NCBI GenBank assembly: GCA_963977415.1
Contig: CAXBOS010000008.1
Coordinates: 62,001-126,000, forward strand
Direction: 5' to 3'
Source of the DNA: Croceimicrobium sp963977415
Lineage (GTDB): Bacteria; Bacteroidota; Bacteroidia; Flavobacteriales; Schleiferiaceae
Length of the DNA stretch: 64,000 nt
Shown here: in pieces, positions 34,274 through 43,156 of the stretch
How the letters are laid out: each line of letters starts with the position of its first letter
How positions within the stretch are numbered: the stretch's first letter is position 1
Position numbers and translations under genes: made by a program
Notes under the pieces: model-generated
Seen by the model: only the letters and a program-made list of their open reading frames with translations
Databases searched by the model: none
What the model was told of the DNA's origin: nothing

Positions 34274-34900
34274 TTATTCGGCTTTTTTCTTGGCCTGATA
34301 AAAGTTGAAATAGTCATTCATTCTAGTATTGTAAGCTTCTATAATTTCCGCCTTTGAACGCTCTTTTAAATTGAAAAAAACAAAGCGCCGCTCAAAAAAG
34401 GGTAGACTATTGTCTAAATTAAGCAGTCGCTGATCCATTACAATAAGTCCATCGATCCCTAAATCAGGGGTTTCGGCAAACTCGGCGGTATAGAATTTAT
34501 TTAATTTTACAGGAACTAATTCTAAGTTAGCATTGAAAACTATTCCATCCAAATCGCCACTACGAATGGCTTCCGAGTCTTTAGCATAAAAGAAATATAC
34601 TGGGCAAAAATCGAAAGTTTGAGTGAAAGAAAGGAGGGTTTCGCGGTTTTCTAAGCGTTGCTGTTGTGCCAATTTTTCCGCTTCATTAATCATACCTTTC
34701 TCTTTTAAAGTGGCAATGGTATTAGTGCGATCTTGTAAACGCACGAGAAGGGCAGAGTTTTTTAGTTCTTTTACAAATTCTTCTCGGCTAAGAGTTTGAC
34801 GCTCGGCAGAGTTTTCTTGGGCCATTAGGCTAGATACCGATGCGCCTTGAAGAAAAATTAAGCAGATGAATATAAATCGGGCAAGGCTTAAATTCTTCAT
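34274..34900 (-). CDS. hypothetical secreted protein
   Basis: A 208-aa protein with a signal peptide (to about SLMAQEN). It is rich in Glu, Leu and Arg up to residue 100 and then mixed alpha/beta, with a FDFCPVYFFYAKDSE stretch. I see no known catalytic motif and do not recognise the family. It is divergent from fhs with 88 bp between them. Function unknown. Confidence 0.7.
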   Translation of the reverse strand: MKNLSLARFIFICLIFLQGASVSSLMAQENSAERQTLSREEFVKELKNSALLVRLQDRTNTIATLKEKGMINEAEKLAQQQRLENRETLLSFTQTFDFCPVYFFYAKDSEAIRSGDLDGIVFNANLELVPVKLNKFYTAEFAETPDLGIDGLIVMDQRLLNLDNSLPFFERRFVFFNLKERSKAEIIEAYNTRMNDYFNFYQAKKKAE

Positions 34901-34988
34901 ATTTTAATAGTCTTTATTGGTGATGGGTAGTAACTTGCAGGGACAATTAGCCCTGTGCTAACAAATCTAATAATTCCAAACCAAAAAA

Positions 34989-36647
34989 ATGTCCGACTTA
35001 GATATTACCCGTCAGTATAGACCACTTCCTATACGAGAAGTTGCTCGGAAGCTTGATATTTCTGAAGATCAGCTAGAGCTTTATGGGAACTTTAAAGCTA
35101 AAGTAGCTTTAAACACGGCCAAAAATAAAGAAGATGGCCACCTAATTTTGGTTTCAGCCATTTCGCCAACCCCAGCGGGAGAAGGTAAAACTACTGTTTC
35201 TATTGGCTTACACGATGGTCTCTCAAAATTAGGTCATAGATCAATTGCCGTTTTACGCGAGCCTTCTTTGGGGCCAGTTTTTGGCATTAAGGGCGGTGCT
35301 ACTGGTGGTGGTCATTCGCAGGTGGTTCCAATGGAAGATATTAATCTCAATTTCACTGGCGATTTTGGAATGATTGAAAAAGCGCATAATTTATTATCGG
35401 CACTTTTAGATAATCATATTCATTTTCAATTAGAACCAGTGATTGATCCTCGCACCATTTTGTGGAAGCGAGTAGTGGATTTAAACGATCGCTCTTTACG
35501 TTTTGTAAATGTTGGTTTAGGTGGAAAAGCCCACGGTGTTCCGCGCGAAAGTGGTTTTGATATAACCGCAGCATCGGAAGTAATGGCTATTTTATGTATG
35601 TCTCTCGACCTGATGGATTTAAAGCGTCGTTTAGGAAATATATTGCTTGCCTATACCTTTGATAAGAAACCAGTATATGCTCGCGATTTAAAAGCAGAGG
35701 GCGCGATGGCTACTCTTTTAAAAGATGTGGTAAAACCCAATCTTGTGCAAACATTAGAAGGCAATCCAGTTTTATTACACGGCGGACCCTTTGCCAATAT
35801 TGCCCAAGGAACCAATACCATTATTGCAACTCAAATGGGCTTGAAGTTAGCCGATTACACCGTAACAGAAGCAGGTTTTGGTTTTGATTTAGGGGGAGAG
35901 AAATTCCTTGATATTAAATGTAGAGCTGCGGGCTTCAAACCTGCCATAGTAGTTATTGTTGCTACCATAAGAGCCTTGAAATATCATGGTGCTAAGGCAC
36001 TTGATAATTTGCAAGAAGTGGATGTAGCTGCGGTAAAAGCTGGTATGGTAAACTTAGAAAAGCATTTGGAAAATGCTAAAAAGTTTGGTCTTAAAGCAGT
36101 GGTAGCGATTAATGAATTTAGTGGTGATGCTGCTGAGGAAATTGCGGCTGTTGTAGAAGGATGTGCAAAACTTGGCGTTAAAGCAATCTCTAGCACAGCT
36201 TGGACTAATGGAGGAAATGGCGCTAAAAATTTAGCGGCTGCGGTAGTCAGTGAAATTGAAAATGGCGCTGGTAGTTTTAAAGTTCTGTACGATTTGAACC
36301 TAAGTATGCGTGCAAAAATTGAAACCATTGCCACTGAAATATACGGTGCAGCCAAAGTAGAGTACAGCAGCAAAGCGCTACGTGATTTAAAAAACATTGC
36401 CGATCTCGGCCTAGAATCCCTTCCCGTTTGTATGGCAAAAACCCAAAAGTCACTGAGCGATAATCCTAAGTTAATCGGGCGACCTAGTGGTTTTGTTTTC
36501 GCAATACGAGGTATTGAAATAGCAGCGGGAGCAGGTTTTGTCGTGCCCTTAGCGGGAGATATTATGCGCATGCCAGGATTACCAAGAGTGCCAGCTGCTC
36601 ATAAAATTGACATTGACGCAGAAGGTAATATTTCTGGATTGTTTTAA
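34989..36647 (+). CDS. fhs: formate--tetrahydrofolate ligase
   Basis: A 552-aa enzyme that joins formate to tetrahydrofolate with ATP to give 10-formyl-THF. The P-loop is TPAGEGKTTVSIGLHDG; REPSLGPVFGIKGGATGGG and the C-terminal GIEIAAGAGFVVPLAGDIMR region are family signatures. The size is the usual one. A good terminator follows at 36,675-36,711. Confidence 0.96.
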   Translation: MSDLDITRQYRPLPIREVARKLDISEDQLELYGNFKAKVALNTAKNKEDGHLILVSAISPTPAGEGKTTVSIGLHDGLSKLGHRSIAVLREPSLGPVFGIKGGATGGGHSQVVPMEDINLNFTGDFGMIEKAHNLLSALLDNHIHFQLEPVIDPRTILWKRVVDLNDRSLRFVNVGLGGKAHGVPRESGFDITAASEVMAILCMSLDLMDLKRRLGNILLAYTFDKKPVYARDLKAEGAMATLLKDVVKPNLVQTLEGNPVLLHGGPFANIAQGTNTIIATQMGLKLADYTVTEAGFGFDLGGEKFLDIKCRAAGFKPAIVVIVATIRALKYHGAKALDNLQEVDVAAVKAGMVNLEKHLENAKKFGLKAVVAINEFSGDAAEEIAAVVEGCAKLGVKAISSTAWTNGGNGAKNLAAAVVSEIENGAGSFKVLYDLNLSMRAKIETIATEIYGAAKVEYSSKALRDLKNIADLGLESLPVCMAKTQKSLSDNPKLIGRPSGFVFAIRGIEIAAGAGFVVPLAGDIMRMPGLPRVPAAHKIDIDAEGNISGLF

Positions 36648-36674
36648 TAATTAAGGTCTAATTCAAGTTTAACG

Positions 36675-36711
36675 AAGAGCGCAGAAAAAACTGTGCTCTT
36701 ATTTTATTTTT
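36675..36711 (+). terminator. Rho-independent terminator after fhs
   Basis: Stem AAGAGCGCAG / CTGTGCTCTT (36,675-36,684 and 36,691-36,700, one G-T pair), a loop of six A, then ATTTTATTTTT. It lies 28 bp after the fhs stop. Confidence 0.75.
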
Positions 36712-36762
36712 GGTAAAAAAGAATCCAAAAGAATGGAGTAATAGCGAAAGAGATTGAGAAAT

Positions 36763-37119
36763 ATGAATGACAAAGTTTTTTACCTTTCTACTTGTTCCAC
36801 TTGCAAGACTATAATGAAGACTTGGGACTTGACCGGATTGGAATTGCAGGATCTTAAAAAAGAAAACATCAAGGAAAGTGAACTCGAATTTTTACGAGCC
36901 AGAGTTAACAGCTATGAGGACTTGCTCAATAAAAGAGCGCGCTTACTTAAAGAACATGATTTAAATGATGGCTCGCAGCGCGAAGAGCAAATCAGACAAT
37001 TAATCCTTTTTCATTATAGTTTTTTGAAACGGCCTATATTGGTCTTGAAAAATGAAATATTTGTTGGAAATTCCGCCCAAATTACTGAAGCTGCTAAGCT
37101 TGCACTTGAGAACCGTTAA
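36763..37119 (+). CDS. ArsC/Spx-like thioredoxin-fold protein
   Basis: A 118-aa protein. It begins MNDKVFYLSTCSTCKTIM, whose Cys-x-x-Cys (CSTC) is the redox motif, and later has RPILVLKNEIFVG, the cis-Pro region. It resembles the arsenate reductase/Spx family. Arsenate reduction cannot be claimed because the conserved Arg set is not clear. A TTG is in frame 9 bp upstream; ATG is preferred. Confidence 0.85.
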   Translation: MNDKVFYLSTCSTCKTIMKTWDLTGLELQDLKKENIKESELEFLRARVNSYEDLLNKRARLLKEHDLNDGSQREEQIRQLILFHYSFLKRPILVLKNEIFVGNSAQITEAAKLALENR

Positions 37120-37137
37120 ATTAGTTTAAAATTTTAA

Positions 37138-38607
37138 ATGGCAGAAAATACTCCTCAAAACAGTATCCCCGAAAATAAGGAAGAACATAGCTCATCTACC
37201 TATCTAGCCATAGCTTTTCGCTCGTTGCGGATGTTGGTTTACCGCACTTTGCGCATTCAAGATAATGCTGACCCTAATGACACTATCGAGTCGATTAAGG
37301 TGGATATCGACTTTAAAGGTTATAATGTTTGGATTCTCATCTTTAGTATTCTTATCGCCTCCATTGGCTTAAATGTTAATTCTGGTGCCGTCGTAATTGG
37401 TGCGATGTTGATCTCTCCATTAATGGGTCCAATTCTCGGGGTAGGATTAAGTTTAGGTATTAATGATTGGTCCACCATGAAGCGTTCGCTGCAAAATTTT
37501 GCGGTAATGTTTACGGTGAGTATTATTACGAGTACGGTTTACTTTTTACTCACTCCACTGGTAGATGCGCAGTCGGAATTACTGGCTCGTACTCGTCCAA
37601 CTTTATTAGATGTAATTGTAGCTTTTATTGGTGGTTTAGCGGGGATTTTAGCTGCCAACCGTAAAATTAAAAATAATGTAGTGCCAGGGGTAGCCATTGC
37701 CACTGCATTAATGCCACCACTATGTACCGCTGGTTATGGAATAGCCACCGGGCAGTGGGCTTTCTTTTTTGGTGCCTTTTACCTCTTCCTAATAAATAGT
37801 ATTTTCATCTCCTTAGCCACTTTTTTAACGGTGCGCTTTCTTGCTTTTCCGGTTAAAGATTTCGTAGATCCCGAGAGGGCTAAACGGGCAAGACGATATG
37901 TATTTGCTGTTTTACTTTTAATCATAGTGCCTAGCGGTTTCACCTTCTACCAAGTTGTTTCCGAATCGTATTTAACAAGAAGGGTAGATGAGTTTGTACA
38001 AGAGAATGTTTTTTATGATGGGGCCGAGTTGGTTAAGAAAGATTTCATTAATAATGAAGATGAGACTCATTCCTTAAATCTAGTATTCTTTGGAGAAAAT
38101 ATTCCTTTGAAAGTAGTTGATTCATGGCGACAGAAGCTAACGAACTACCATCTAGAAAATATTGAGCTGAAGGTGGTTCAGCCGCAAAGTATGGAGGAAA
38201 TGAATTCTACCGAAGTAAATAAATTGGTAGATGTATTTAGTAAGAGTCAGATTGAATTACAAACTAAAGAGCAAACCATTACGCAACTGCGTTTAGCTTT
38301 AAGTCAAGAAATGAATTTGCGCTTACCCATTGATCAATTAATGGCCGAGTTAAAAGTAAACCATCCTCGTTTGTATACTATTGGTATGGCGCGAATGATT
38401 GAGCTTAACGAAGGGGGAAAGGACACTTTAATAACCACCAATTTATACTGGAGTTTGCAAGATACCCTGGGTCTTAAGCCAGAATCAGATCAGATTAGAG
38501 AATGGCTAAAAGTGCGATTAAATCTAGATACAGTGGTGCTACATAATTTAATACGCCTTCCCAAAGAAGAAGTAAATAAGCCCAAATCTTTAGGAAAGGT
38601 GAATTAA
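37138..38607 (+). CDS. DUF389 (TIGR00341-like) membrane protein
   Basis: A 489-aa protein. Residues ~50-260 hold six or more membrane helices with the conserved NSGAVVIGAMLISPLMGPIL stretch and ATALMPPLCTAGYG, typical of the DUF389 family. The C-terminal third is cytoplasmic or periplasmic and partly coiled. Function of the family is not firmly known. It converges on the YopX-like gene with a 4-bp overlap. Confidence 0.88.
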   Translation: MAENTPQNSIPENKEEHSSSTYLAIAFRSLRMLVYRTLRIQDNADPNDTIESIKVDIDFKGYNVWILIFSILIASIGLNVNSGAVVIGAMLISPLMGPILGVGLSLGINDWSTMKRSLQNFAVMFTVSIITSTVYFLLTPLVDAQSELLARTRPTLLDVIVAFIGGLAGILAANRKIKNNVVPGVAIATALMPPLCTAGYGIATGQWAFFFGAFYLFLINSIFISLATFLTVRFLAFPVKDFVDPERAKRARRYVFAVLLLIIVPSGFTFYQVVSESYLTRRVDEFVQENVFYDGAELVKKDFINNEDETHSLNLVFFGENIPLKVVDSWRQKLTNYHLENIELKVVQPQSMEEMNSTEVNKLVDVFSKSQIELQTKEQTITQLRLALSQEMNLRLPIDQLMAELKVNHPRLYTIGMARMIELNEGGKDTLITTNLYWSLQDTLGLKPESDQIREWLKVRLNLDTVVLHNLIRLPKEEVNKPKSLGKVN

Positions 38608-39017
38608 TCTTTCACTTTTAGCTCTGCCTTTAGTTCAGGATTGAGAAAAAGATGTGAGTAAACTTTTAGTTCACGCGGATTGAACATAGGTATGTCATCA
38701 ATGAAAAGTGGGATAAAGCTTCCTTCAACAATCGCTTTGATGCCAAATACCTGCTCTTTCGCTTCCCATAAAATTACACCCTGACTGTAGTCCCCGTCAG
38801 GGTCTATTTTAAATTCTAGGATATCCCATTCGTATATATAGCGGTTATTGCGATCGCGAAAACCAATGTATTCATCCAGTTCATCGTATTCGATGGCAAA
38901 GCCTCGCCACCAAAAACCGTCGCGAGAATATAGAATCATGGTAGGACTAACCTTGCGCATATAGCCTACAATTTGCTCTCCTTTTCTTAGCCTAAAGCGT
39001 TTCTCGGGATTTGACAT
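38604..39017 (-). CDS. YopX-like domain protein
   Basis: A 137-aa protein with EYDELDEYIGFRDRNNRYIY followed by EWDILEF, close to the YopX pattern (YxGLKDKNGKEIYEGDIV). YopX proteins are mostly phage or plasmid encoded, and their function is not known. Here the gene lies 21 bp after uvrA among housekeeping genes, with no phage genes around. The match is by pattern and is moderate. Confidence 0.6.
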   Translation of the reverse strand: MSNPEKRFRLRKGEQIVGYMRKVSPTMILYSRDGFWWRGFAIEYDELDEYIGFRDRNNRYIYEWDILEFKIDPDGDYSQGVILWEAKEQVFGIKAIVEGSFIPLFIDDIPMFNPRELKVYSHLFLNPELKAELKVKD

Positions 39018-39038
39018 TTTTTCACTTTTAGACCTAAC

Positions 39039-41843
39039 TTATTTTTGCGCTAAAAGTTTATCCTTTAAATAAGGGGCGGTTACAGATTCTTTACAATAGA
39101 TCATGTCTTCGGGTGTCCCTTCAAAAATAAGAGCTCCCCCTTTTTCGCCTCCTTCCGGTCCTAAATCGATGATCCAATCGGCACATTTCATTACATCTGG
39201 ATGATGCTCAATAACTACGATACTATGCCCATTTTTAAGCAGGGCATAAAGACTTTGTAGTAATTTCTGAATATCGTGAAAATGGAGTCCAGTGGTCGGT
39301 TCATCAAAGATGAAAAGAACCGGGTCTTTCGCGCTTCCTTTAGAGAGAAAAGTAGCCAATTTAATACGCTGTGCTTCCCCACCCGAAAGAGTAGATGAGC
39401 TTTGCCCGAGGCTAACATAGCCTAAACCAACATCCTGCAGGGGTTGAAGTTTTGCGGCAATTTTAGTTTGACCTTCGCGATTAAAGAAGCTTATGGCATC
39501 ATCAACGGTAAGTTCTAAAATATCAAAGATGGATTTGTCGGCCAGTTTTACATCCAGTATTTCTTTGCGGAAGCGTTTACCATGGCATACATCACATTTT
39601 AAGTGCACGTCGGCCATAAACTGCATTTCGATGGTGATCTCGCCCTCGCCTTGGCATTTTTCGCATCTACCGCCATCTATATTAAATGAGAAATAGCCGG
39701 CTTTGTACTTTCTTGCTTTAGCTAAAGGCAAAGTGGTATAGAGCTGACGAATATCGTCGTAGGCCTTGATATAGGTTACGGGATTGCTGCGGCTACTTTT
39801 GCCAATGGGGTTTTGATCGATAAACTCAACATCGCTTATATCTTGCCAAGCACCTTCGAAGCTGCTGTGTTTACCTGTTTTCTCACCATAGCCACCCAAA
39901 CGCTTTTTAAGGGCAGGGTATAAAATTTTCTTAATCAAGCTACTTTTCCCAGAACCACTCATGCCTGTTACCACGGTAAAGCAATGCAGTGGAAATTTCA
40001 CATCGATGTTTTTAAGGTTGTTTTCACGCGCTCCTTTCAGTTCGATAAATTTGCGAGGTACTTTTTTTACCGGAATTATTATTTGATCAATTCCCTGTAA
40101 ATAATCGGCGGTATGGCTGTTTTTCACTTTAAGCAGATCCTCATAAACTCCTTCAAAAATTACTTCGCCACCATTGGTACCTGCTTCGGGGCCGATATCG
40201 ATAATATAGTCGGCGGCGAGCATCATTTCCTCATCGTGTTCTACCACCACTACGGTATTGCCTAGATCGCGCAGTTCTTTTACAACTTCGATTAATTTGG
40301 CGGTATCTTTAGGATGCAGGCCAATACTGGGTTCATCTAAAATATAAGTAGATCCTACCAAGGCACTGCCTAAGCTAGTGGCGAGGTTAATTCTTTGCGA
40401 TTCACCCCCGGATAAGGTACTAGAAAGGCGATTTAAATTAAGATAGGGTAATCCCACTTTACAGAGATAGGAAAGGCGATTTTCGATTTCCAATAAAAGC
40501 CTTTTAGCAATGGCATGTTCTTGCTCGGAAAGTTGCAACTCTTGAAAATGAGTGAGCAGTTGATCAATAGGCCAAGAAACCAATTCTGAAATAGAATAGC
40601 CGCCAATTTTTACATAACTCGCTTCTTTGCGCAAGCGTGCTCCTTTACAGGATGTACATTTAGTTTTACCACGGTAACGCGAAAGCATTACTCGGAACTG
40701 AATTTTATAACTTTTTGTTTCAAGGTAACTAAAGAACTCATCTAGGCCACGAAAGTGGGCACTGCCTTCCCAAAGCATAGCTTTTTCGGCTTCATTCAAT
40801 TCGAAGATTGGACGATGAATAGGGAATTTCGCTTTTTCTGCACCGGCGATAAACTGGTCTTTCCACTCGCTCATTTTTTCACCGCGCCAGGGTACAATCG
40901 CATCTTGGTAAACCGAAAGAGAATTATCGGGAATCACCAAATCTTCGTCGATGCCCATAATATTGCCGAAGCCTTCGCATTTAGGACAAGCCCCAAAAGG
41001 ATTATTAAAACTAAAGAGATGAATGCTGGGCTCTTCGAACTCCATGCCATCAATCTCAAATTTATTGGAAAATTGATGCGCTTCTTCCTCATCATTTAAT
41101 TGAATAAAGCAGATTCCTCTACCCTCAAAAAAAGCCGTTTGCACAGAATCGGCCAAACGATTGAGGTTCTCCTCGGTACTCCAATCCGCCACCAAGCGAT
41201 CGACTACAATTTCTAACTTGTCGGTTTTTTTATGTGCTTTTAGGTCAAAATCACTGATGCGTAGAAGCTCTCCATTTTGAGCCATACGGGAAAAACCTTG
41301 TTGAGAAAGGATTTCCAACTGATCCTCCAATTTTCGATCGTGGAGAATAAGGGGGCATTTAATTAAAAACTTAGTATTGGCCGGGAGAGCTTTAACATAG
41401 TTAAGAACATCTTCGAGTTGATGTTTTTTTACTTTCTGGCCACTAATAGGGGAGTAGGTGGTTCCTACCCGAGCGTAGAGTACTTTTAAGTAATCGTAAA
41501 TTTCGGTTACCGTTCCTACAGTGGAACGGGGATTTCGAGAGATCACCTTTTGCTCGATCGCTACCGCAGGAGAGAGTCCTTTAATACTATCTACTTCTGG
41601 CTTATCGAGGCGACCTAAAAACTGACGCGCATAAGAACTAAGGCTTTCAACATAGCGACGCTGACCTTCGGCATACAATGTATCGAAGGCTAAAGATGAT
41701 TTTCCAGAGCCAGAAAGTCCAGTTATTACCGTTAAGCTCTGATGTGGGATGCTAATATTAACATTTTTTAAATTGTGAACTTTAGCCCCTATAATCTCTA
41801 TTTTTCCTTGCTGGCGCCCTATTGTAGCGGTATTTTTGGTCAT
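39039..41843 (-). CDS. uvrA: excinuclease ABC subunit A
   Basis: A 934-aa nucleotide-excision repair damage sensor. It has two ABC modules: Walker A GLSGSGKSSLA and GMSGSGKSSLI; signatures LSGGESQRINLA and LSGGEAQRIKLA; Walker B near DEPSIGLH and DEPTTGLH. CxxC pairs for zinc fingers are seen (CPKCEGFG, CTSCKGAR, CEKCQGEG with CDVCHGKR). The size and order match the family. It is divergent from the ECF sigma gene. Confidence 0.97.
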   Translation of the reverse strand: MTKNTATIGRQQGKIEIIGAKVHNLKNVNISIPHQSLTVITGLSGSGKSSLAFDTLYAEGQRRYVESLSSYARQFLGRLDKPEVDSIKGLSPAVAIEQKVISRNPRSTVGTVTEIYDYLKVLYARVGTTYSPISGQKVKKHQLEDVLNYVKALPANTKFLIKCPLILHDRKLEDQLEILSQQGFSRMAQNGELLRISDFDLKAHKKTDKLEIVVDRLVADWSTEENLNRLADSVQTAFFEGRGICFIQLNDEEEAHQFSNKFEIDGMEFEEPSIHLFSFNNPFGACPKCEGFGNIMGIDEDLVIPDNSLSVYQDAIVPWRGEKMSEWKDQFIAGAEKAKFPIHRPIFELNEAEKAMLWEGSAHFRGLDEFFSYLETKSYKIQFRVMLSRYRGKTKCTSCKGARLRKEASYVKIGGYSISELVSWPIDQLLTHFQELQLSEQEHAIAKRLLLEIENRLSYLCKVGLPYLNLNRLSSTLSGGESQRINLATSLGSALVGSTYILDEPSIGLHPKDTAKLIEVVKELRDLGNTVVVVEHDEEMMLAADYIIDIGPEAGTNGGEVIFEGVYEDLLKVKNSHTADYLQGIDQIIIPVKKVPRKFIELKGARENNLKNIDVKFPLHCFTVVTGMSGSGKSSLIKKILYPALKKRLGGYGEKTGKHSSFEGAWQDISDVEFIDQNPIGKSSRSNPVTYIKAYDDIRQLYTTLPLAKARKYKAGYFSFNIDGGRCEKCQGEGEITIEMQFMADVHLKCDVCHGKRFRKEILDVKLADKSIFDILELTVDDAISFFNREGQTKIAAKLQPLQDVGLGYVSLGQSSSTLSGGEAQRIKLATFLSKGSAKDPVLFIFDEPTTGLHFHDIQKLLQSLYALLKNGHSIVVIEHHPDVMKCADWIIDLGPEGGEKGGALIFEGTPEDMIYCKESVTAPYLKDKLLAQK

Positions 41844-41867
41844 ATTTTTTCGGCTCTATCGAGTCTG

Positions 41868-41875
41868 CAAAATTA
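41868..41875 (-). promoter_or_regulatory. TAATTTTG -7 box upstream of uvrA
   Basis: The minus strand reads TAATTTTGCA (TAnnTTTG), 24 bp before the uvrA ATG. No -33 box is clear at the standard distance. Confidence 0.4.
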
Positions 41876-41890
41876 TCATTCTCATATTGC

Positions 41891-41923
41891 TTTGTTGGAT
41901 TGACAACAAAAATTATATATTTG
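41891..41923 (+). promoter_or_regulatory. strong Bacteroidota-type promoter for the second sigma gene
   Basis: TTTG (41,891-41,894), a 21-bp spacer and a perfect TATATTTG (41,916-41,923) are on the plus strand. The start site would be near 41,930, about 100 bp before the sigma ATG. Confidence 0.7.
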
Positions 41924-42031
41924 TTTTCAGCAAGGCGAATATCTCGCCTTCTTTCAACAAAAATATTGCCTATAGTTACATAGTTATTTTACTGATTTAC
42001 GGACCTATTACTAACCCAATCAGAATTGACT

Positions 42032-42616
42032 ATGGATTACAAAGCAATGACAGATGCCGAGCTGGTTAAGCTCTACATCAATGGAAAGGAGCAAGCATTA
42101 TCTTTTCTTATCGCAAAACACGAGCAACGCATTTTTTCTTACATCTTAAGTAAGATTCAAAATCGCGATCTAGCTAATGACGTATTTCAGGATACTTTTG
42201 TGAAGATTATCAAAACTCTACGAAAAGGGAATTACAACGAAGAAGGAAAGTTTTTACAATGGTCACTTCGAATTGCCCATAATTTAGTAATCGATCACTT
42301 CCGCAGACAGAAACGTATCCCTACCATCGCGCCAAATGATGAGTATGATATTTTTAAGATACTAAAGGATGAAACTCCTACGGCCGAAAACGAAATGATT
42401 CAGGTGCAAATTGAAAAGGATCTTCATAAATTGATTCTTCTATTACCAGAAGAGCAGTTAGAGGTTTTAAAACTGCGCCACTTCTCGGGTTTGAGCTTTA
42501 AAGATATTGCCGAACAAACTGGTGTATCAATTAACACAGCACTAGGAAGAATGCGTTATGCCCTTATCAATTTAAGAAAGTTGATGGTAGATAATAAAGT
42601 AACTTTAAGCATGTAA
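42032..42616 (+). CDS. ECF-type RNA polymerase sigma factor
   Basis: A 194-aa sigma-70 protein. Region 2 includes NRDLANDVFQDTFVKIIKTL and WSLRIAHNLVIDHFRRQKR; region 4 includes LRHFSGLSFKDIAEQTGVSI followed by NTALGRMRYAL. A TTG lies 6 bp upstream in frame; ATG 42,032 is used. No anti-sigma gene is adjacent; instead a 48-aa gene follows after 51 bp, ending in a terminator. Unlike the first sigma in this window it has no TTGTTTAA sites upstream. Confidence 0.93.
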   Translation: MDYKAMTDAELVKLYINGKEQALSFLIAKHEQRIFSYILSKIQNRDLANDVFQDTFVKIIKTLRKGNYNEEGKFLQWSLRIAHNLVIDHFRRQKRIPTIAPNDEYDIFKILKDETPTAENEMIQVQIEKDLHKLILLLPEEQLEVLKLRHFSGLSFKDIAEQTGVSINTALGRMRYALINLRKLMVDNKVTLSM

Positions 42617-42629
42617 CAATAAGTTACAT
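42611..42629. repeat. hairpin ATGTAAC/GTTACAT
   Basis: A perfect 7-bp inverted repeat (42,611-42,617 and 42,623-42,629) with a 5-nt loop spans the end of the sigma gene. It has no T-run, so it is not a normal terminator. It may slow decay or set the level of the downstream small gene. Confidence 0.45.
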
Positions 42630-42667
42630 TGTGGTCCGTTTACCTTTTGTCTAACTAATATAGGTAT

Positions 42668-42814
42668 ATGGATAAAACCACTACTCTTAAAGATGGCTAT
42701 GCAACTAATGCAAGACCAGATGCACAAACCATTCAAAACATCTTAAATTTTTCCAGGTCTTACGAAACCCAGAAAACCTCAAACAATTTTCAGTTTGAGA
42801 TGATTAAAAATTGA
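42668..42814 (+). CDS. 48-aa hypothetical protein downstream of the sigma factor
   Basis: From ATG 42,668 to TGA 42,814, a 48-aa protein beginning MDKTTTLKDGYATNARPD and ending SNNFQFEMIKN. The reading frame is well formed with normal amino-acid composition, and a perfect terminator starts 3 bp after the stop. I recall similar short proteins next to sigma genes in this phylum, but cannot confirm that here. Its function is unknown; a link to the sigma factor is possible. Confidence 0.6.
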   Translation: MDKTTTLKDGYATNARPDAQTIQNILNFSRSYETQKTSNNFQFEMIKN

Positions 42815-42816
42815 AC

Positions 42817-42840
42817 AAAAAGCCTCTTCGGAGGCTTTTT
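42817..42840 (+). terminator. Rho-independent terminator after the 48-aa gene
   Basis: AAAAAGCCTC, a TTCG tetraloop and GAGGCTTTTT form a perfect 10-bp stem (42,817-42,826 with 42,831-42,840). It ends the sigma transcript unit 17 bp before the next gene. Confidence 0.9.
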
Positions 42841-42856
42841 CTATGAAACAGCATTA

Positions 42857-43138
42857 ATGAAAGCAATTTGGAATAATCAAGTAATCGCCGAAAGCGACGA
42901 AACCATTGTGGTAGAAAGGAATCATTACTTCCCCGCCGAAAGCGTGAAGAAGGAGTTTATAAAAGAATCAAGTACGCATACTACTTGTCCTTGGAAAGGA
43001 GAAGCAAGCTATTATACCTTAACGGTAGATGGGCAAGAAAATAAAGATGCCGCTTGGTATTATCCGCAAACGAAACCCTTGGCAAACAATATTCGCAACT
43101 ATATCGCCTTTTGGAAGGGTGTTGAAATAAGCGAATAA
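42857..43138 (+). CDS. DUF427 domain protein
   Basis: A 93-aa protein starting MKAIWNNQVIAESDETIVVE, with the family motifs HYFPAESV and TTCPWKGEASYYTL. It is a small single-domain fold of unknown function. It follows the terminator, so it probably has its own promoter. Confidence 0.9.
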   Translation: MKAIWNNQVIAESDETIVVERNHYFPAESVKKEFIKESSTHTTCPWKGEASYYTLTVDGQENKDAAWYYPQTKPLANNIRNYIAFWKGVEISE

Positions 43139-43156
43139 TCCTTTATCAAAAAAAGC

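Noticed and set aside
34931..34960. Hairpin GCAGGG...CCCTGTGC upstream of fhs as a tetrahydrofolate riboswitch
   Set aside because: Only a 5-bp stem with an 8-nt loop is seen, without the extra helices of the known folate riboswitch.
35984..36571. 195-codon minus-strand frame inside fhs
   Set aside because: Antisense shadow of a strongly conserved enzyme; no ribosome-binding context or family match.
41836..42069. 77-codon plus-strand frame between uvrA and the sigma gene
   Set aside because: It runs through the predicted -33/-7 promoter and overlaps the start of the sigma gene in another frame; sequence is hydrophobic and AT-driven.
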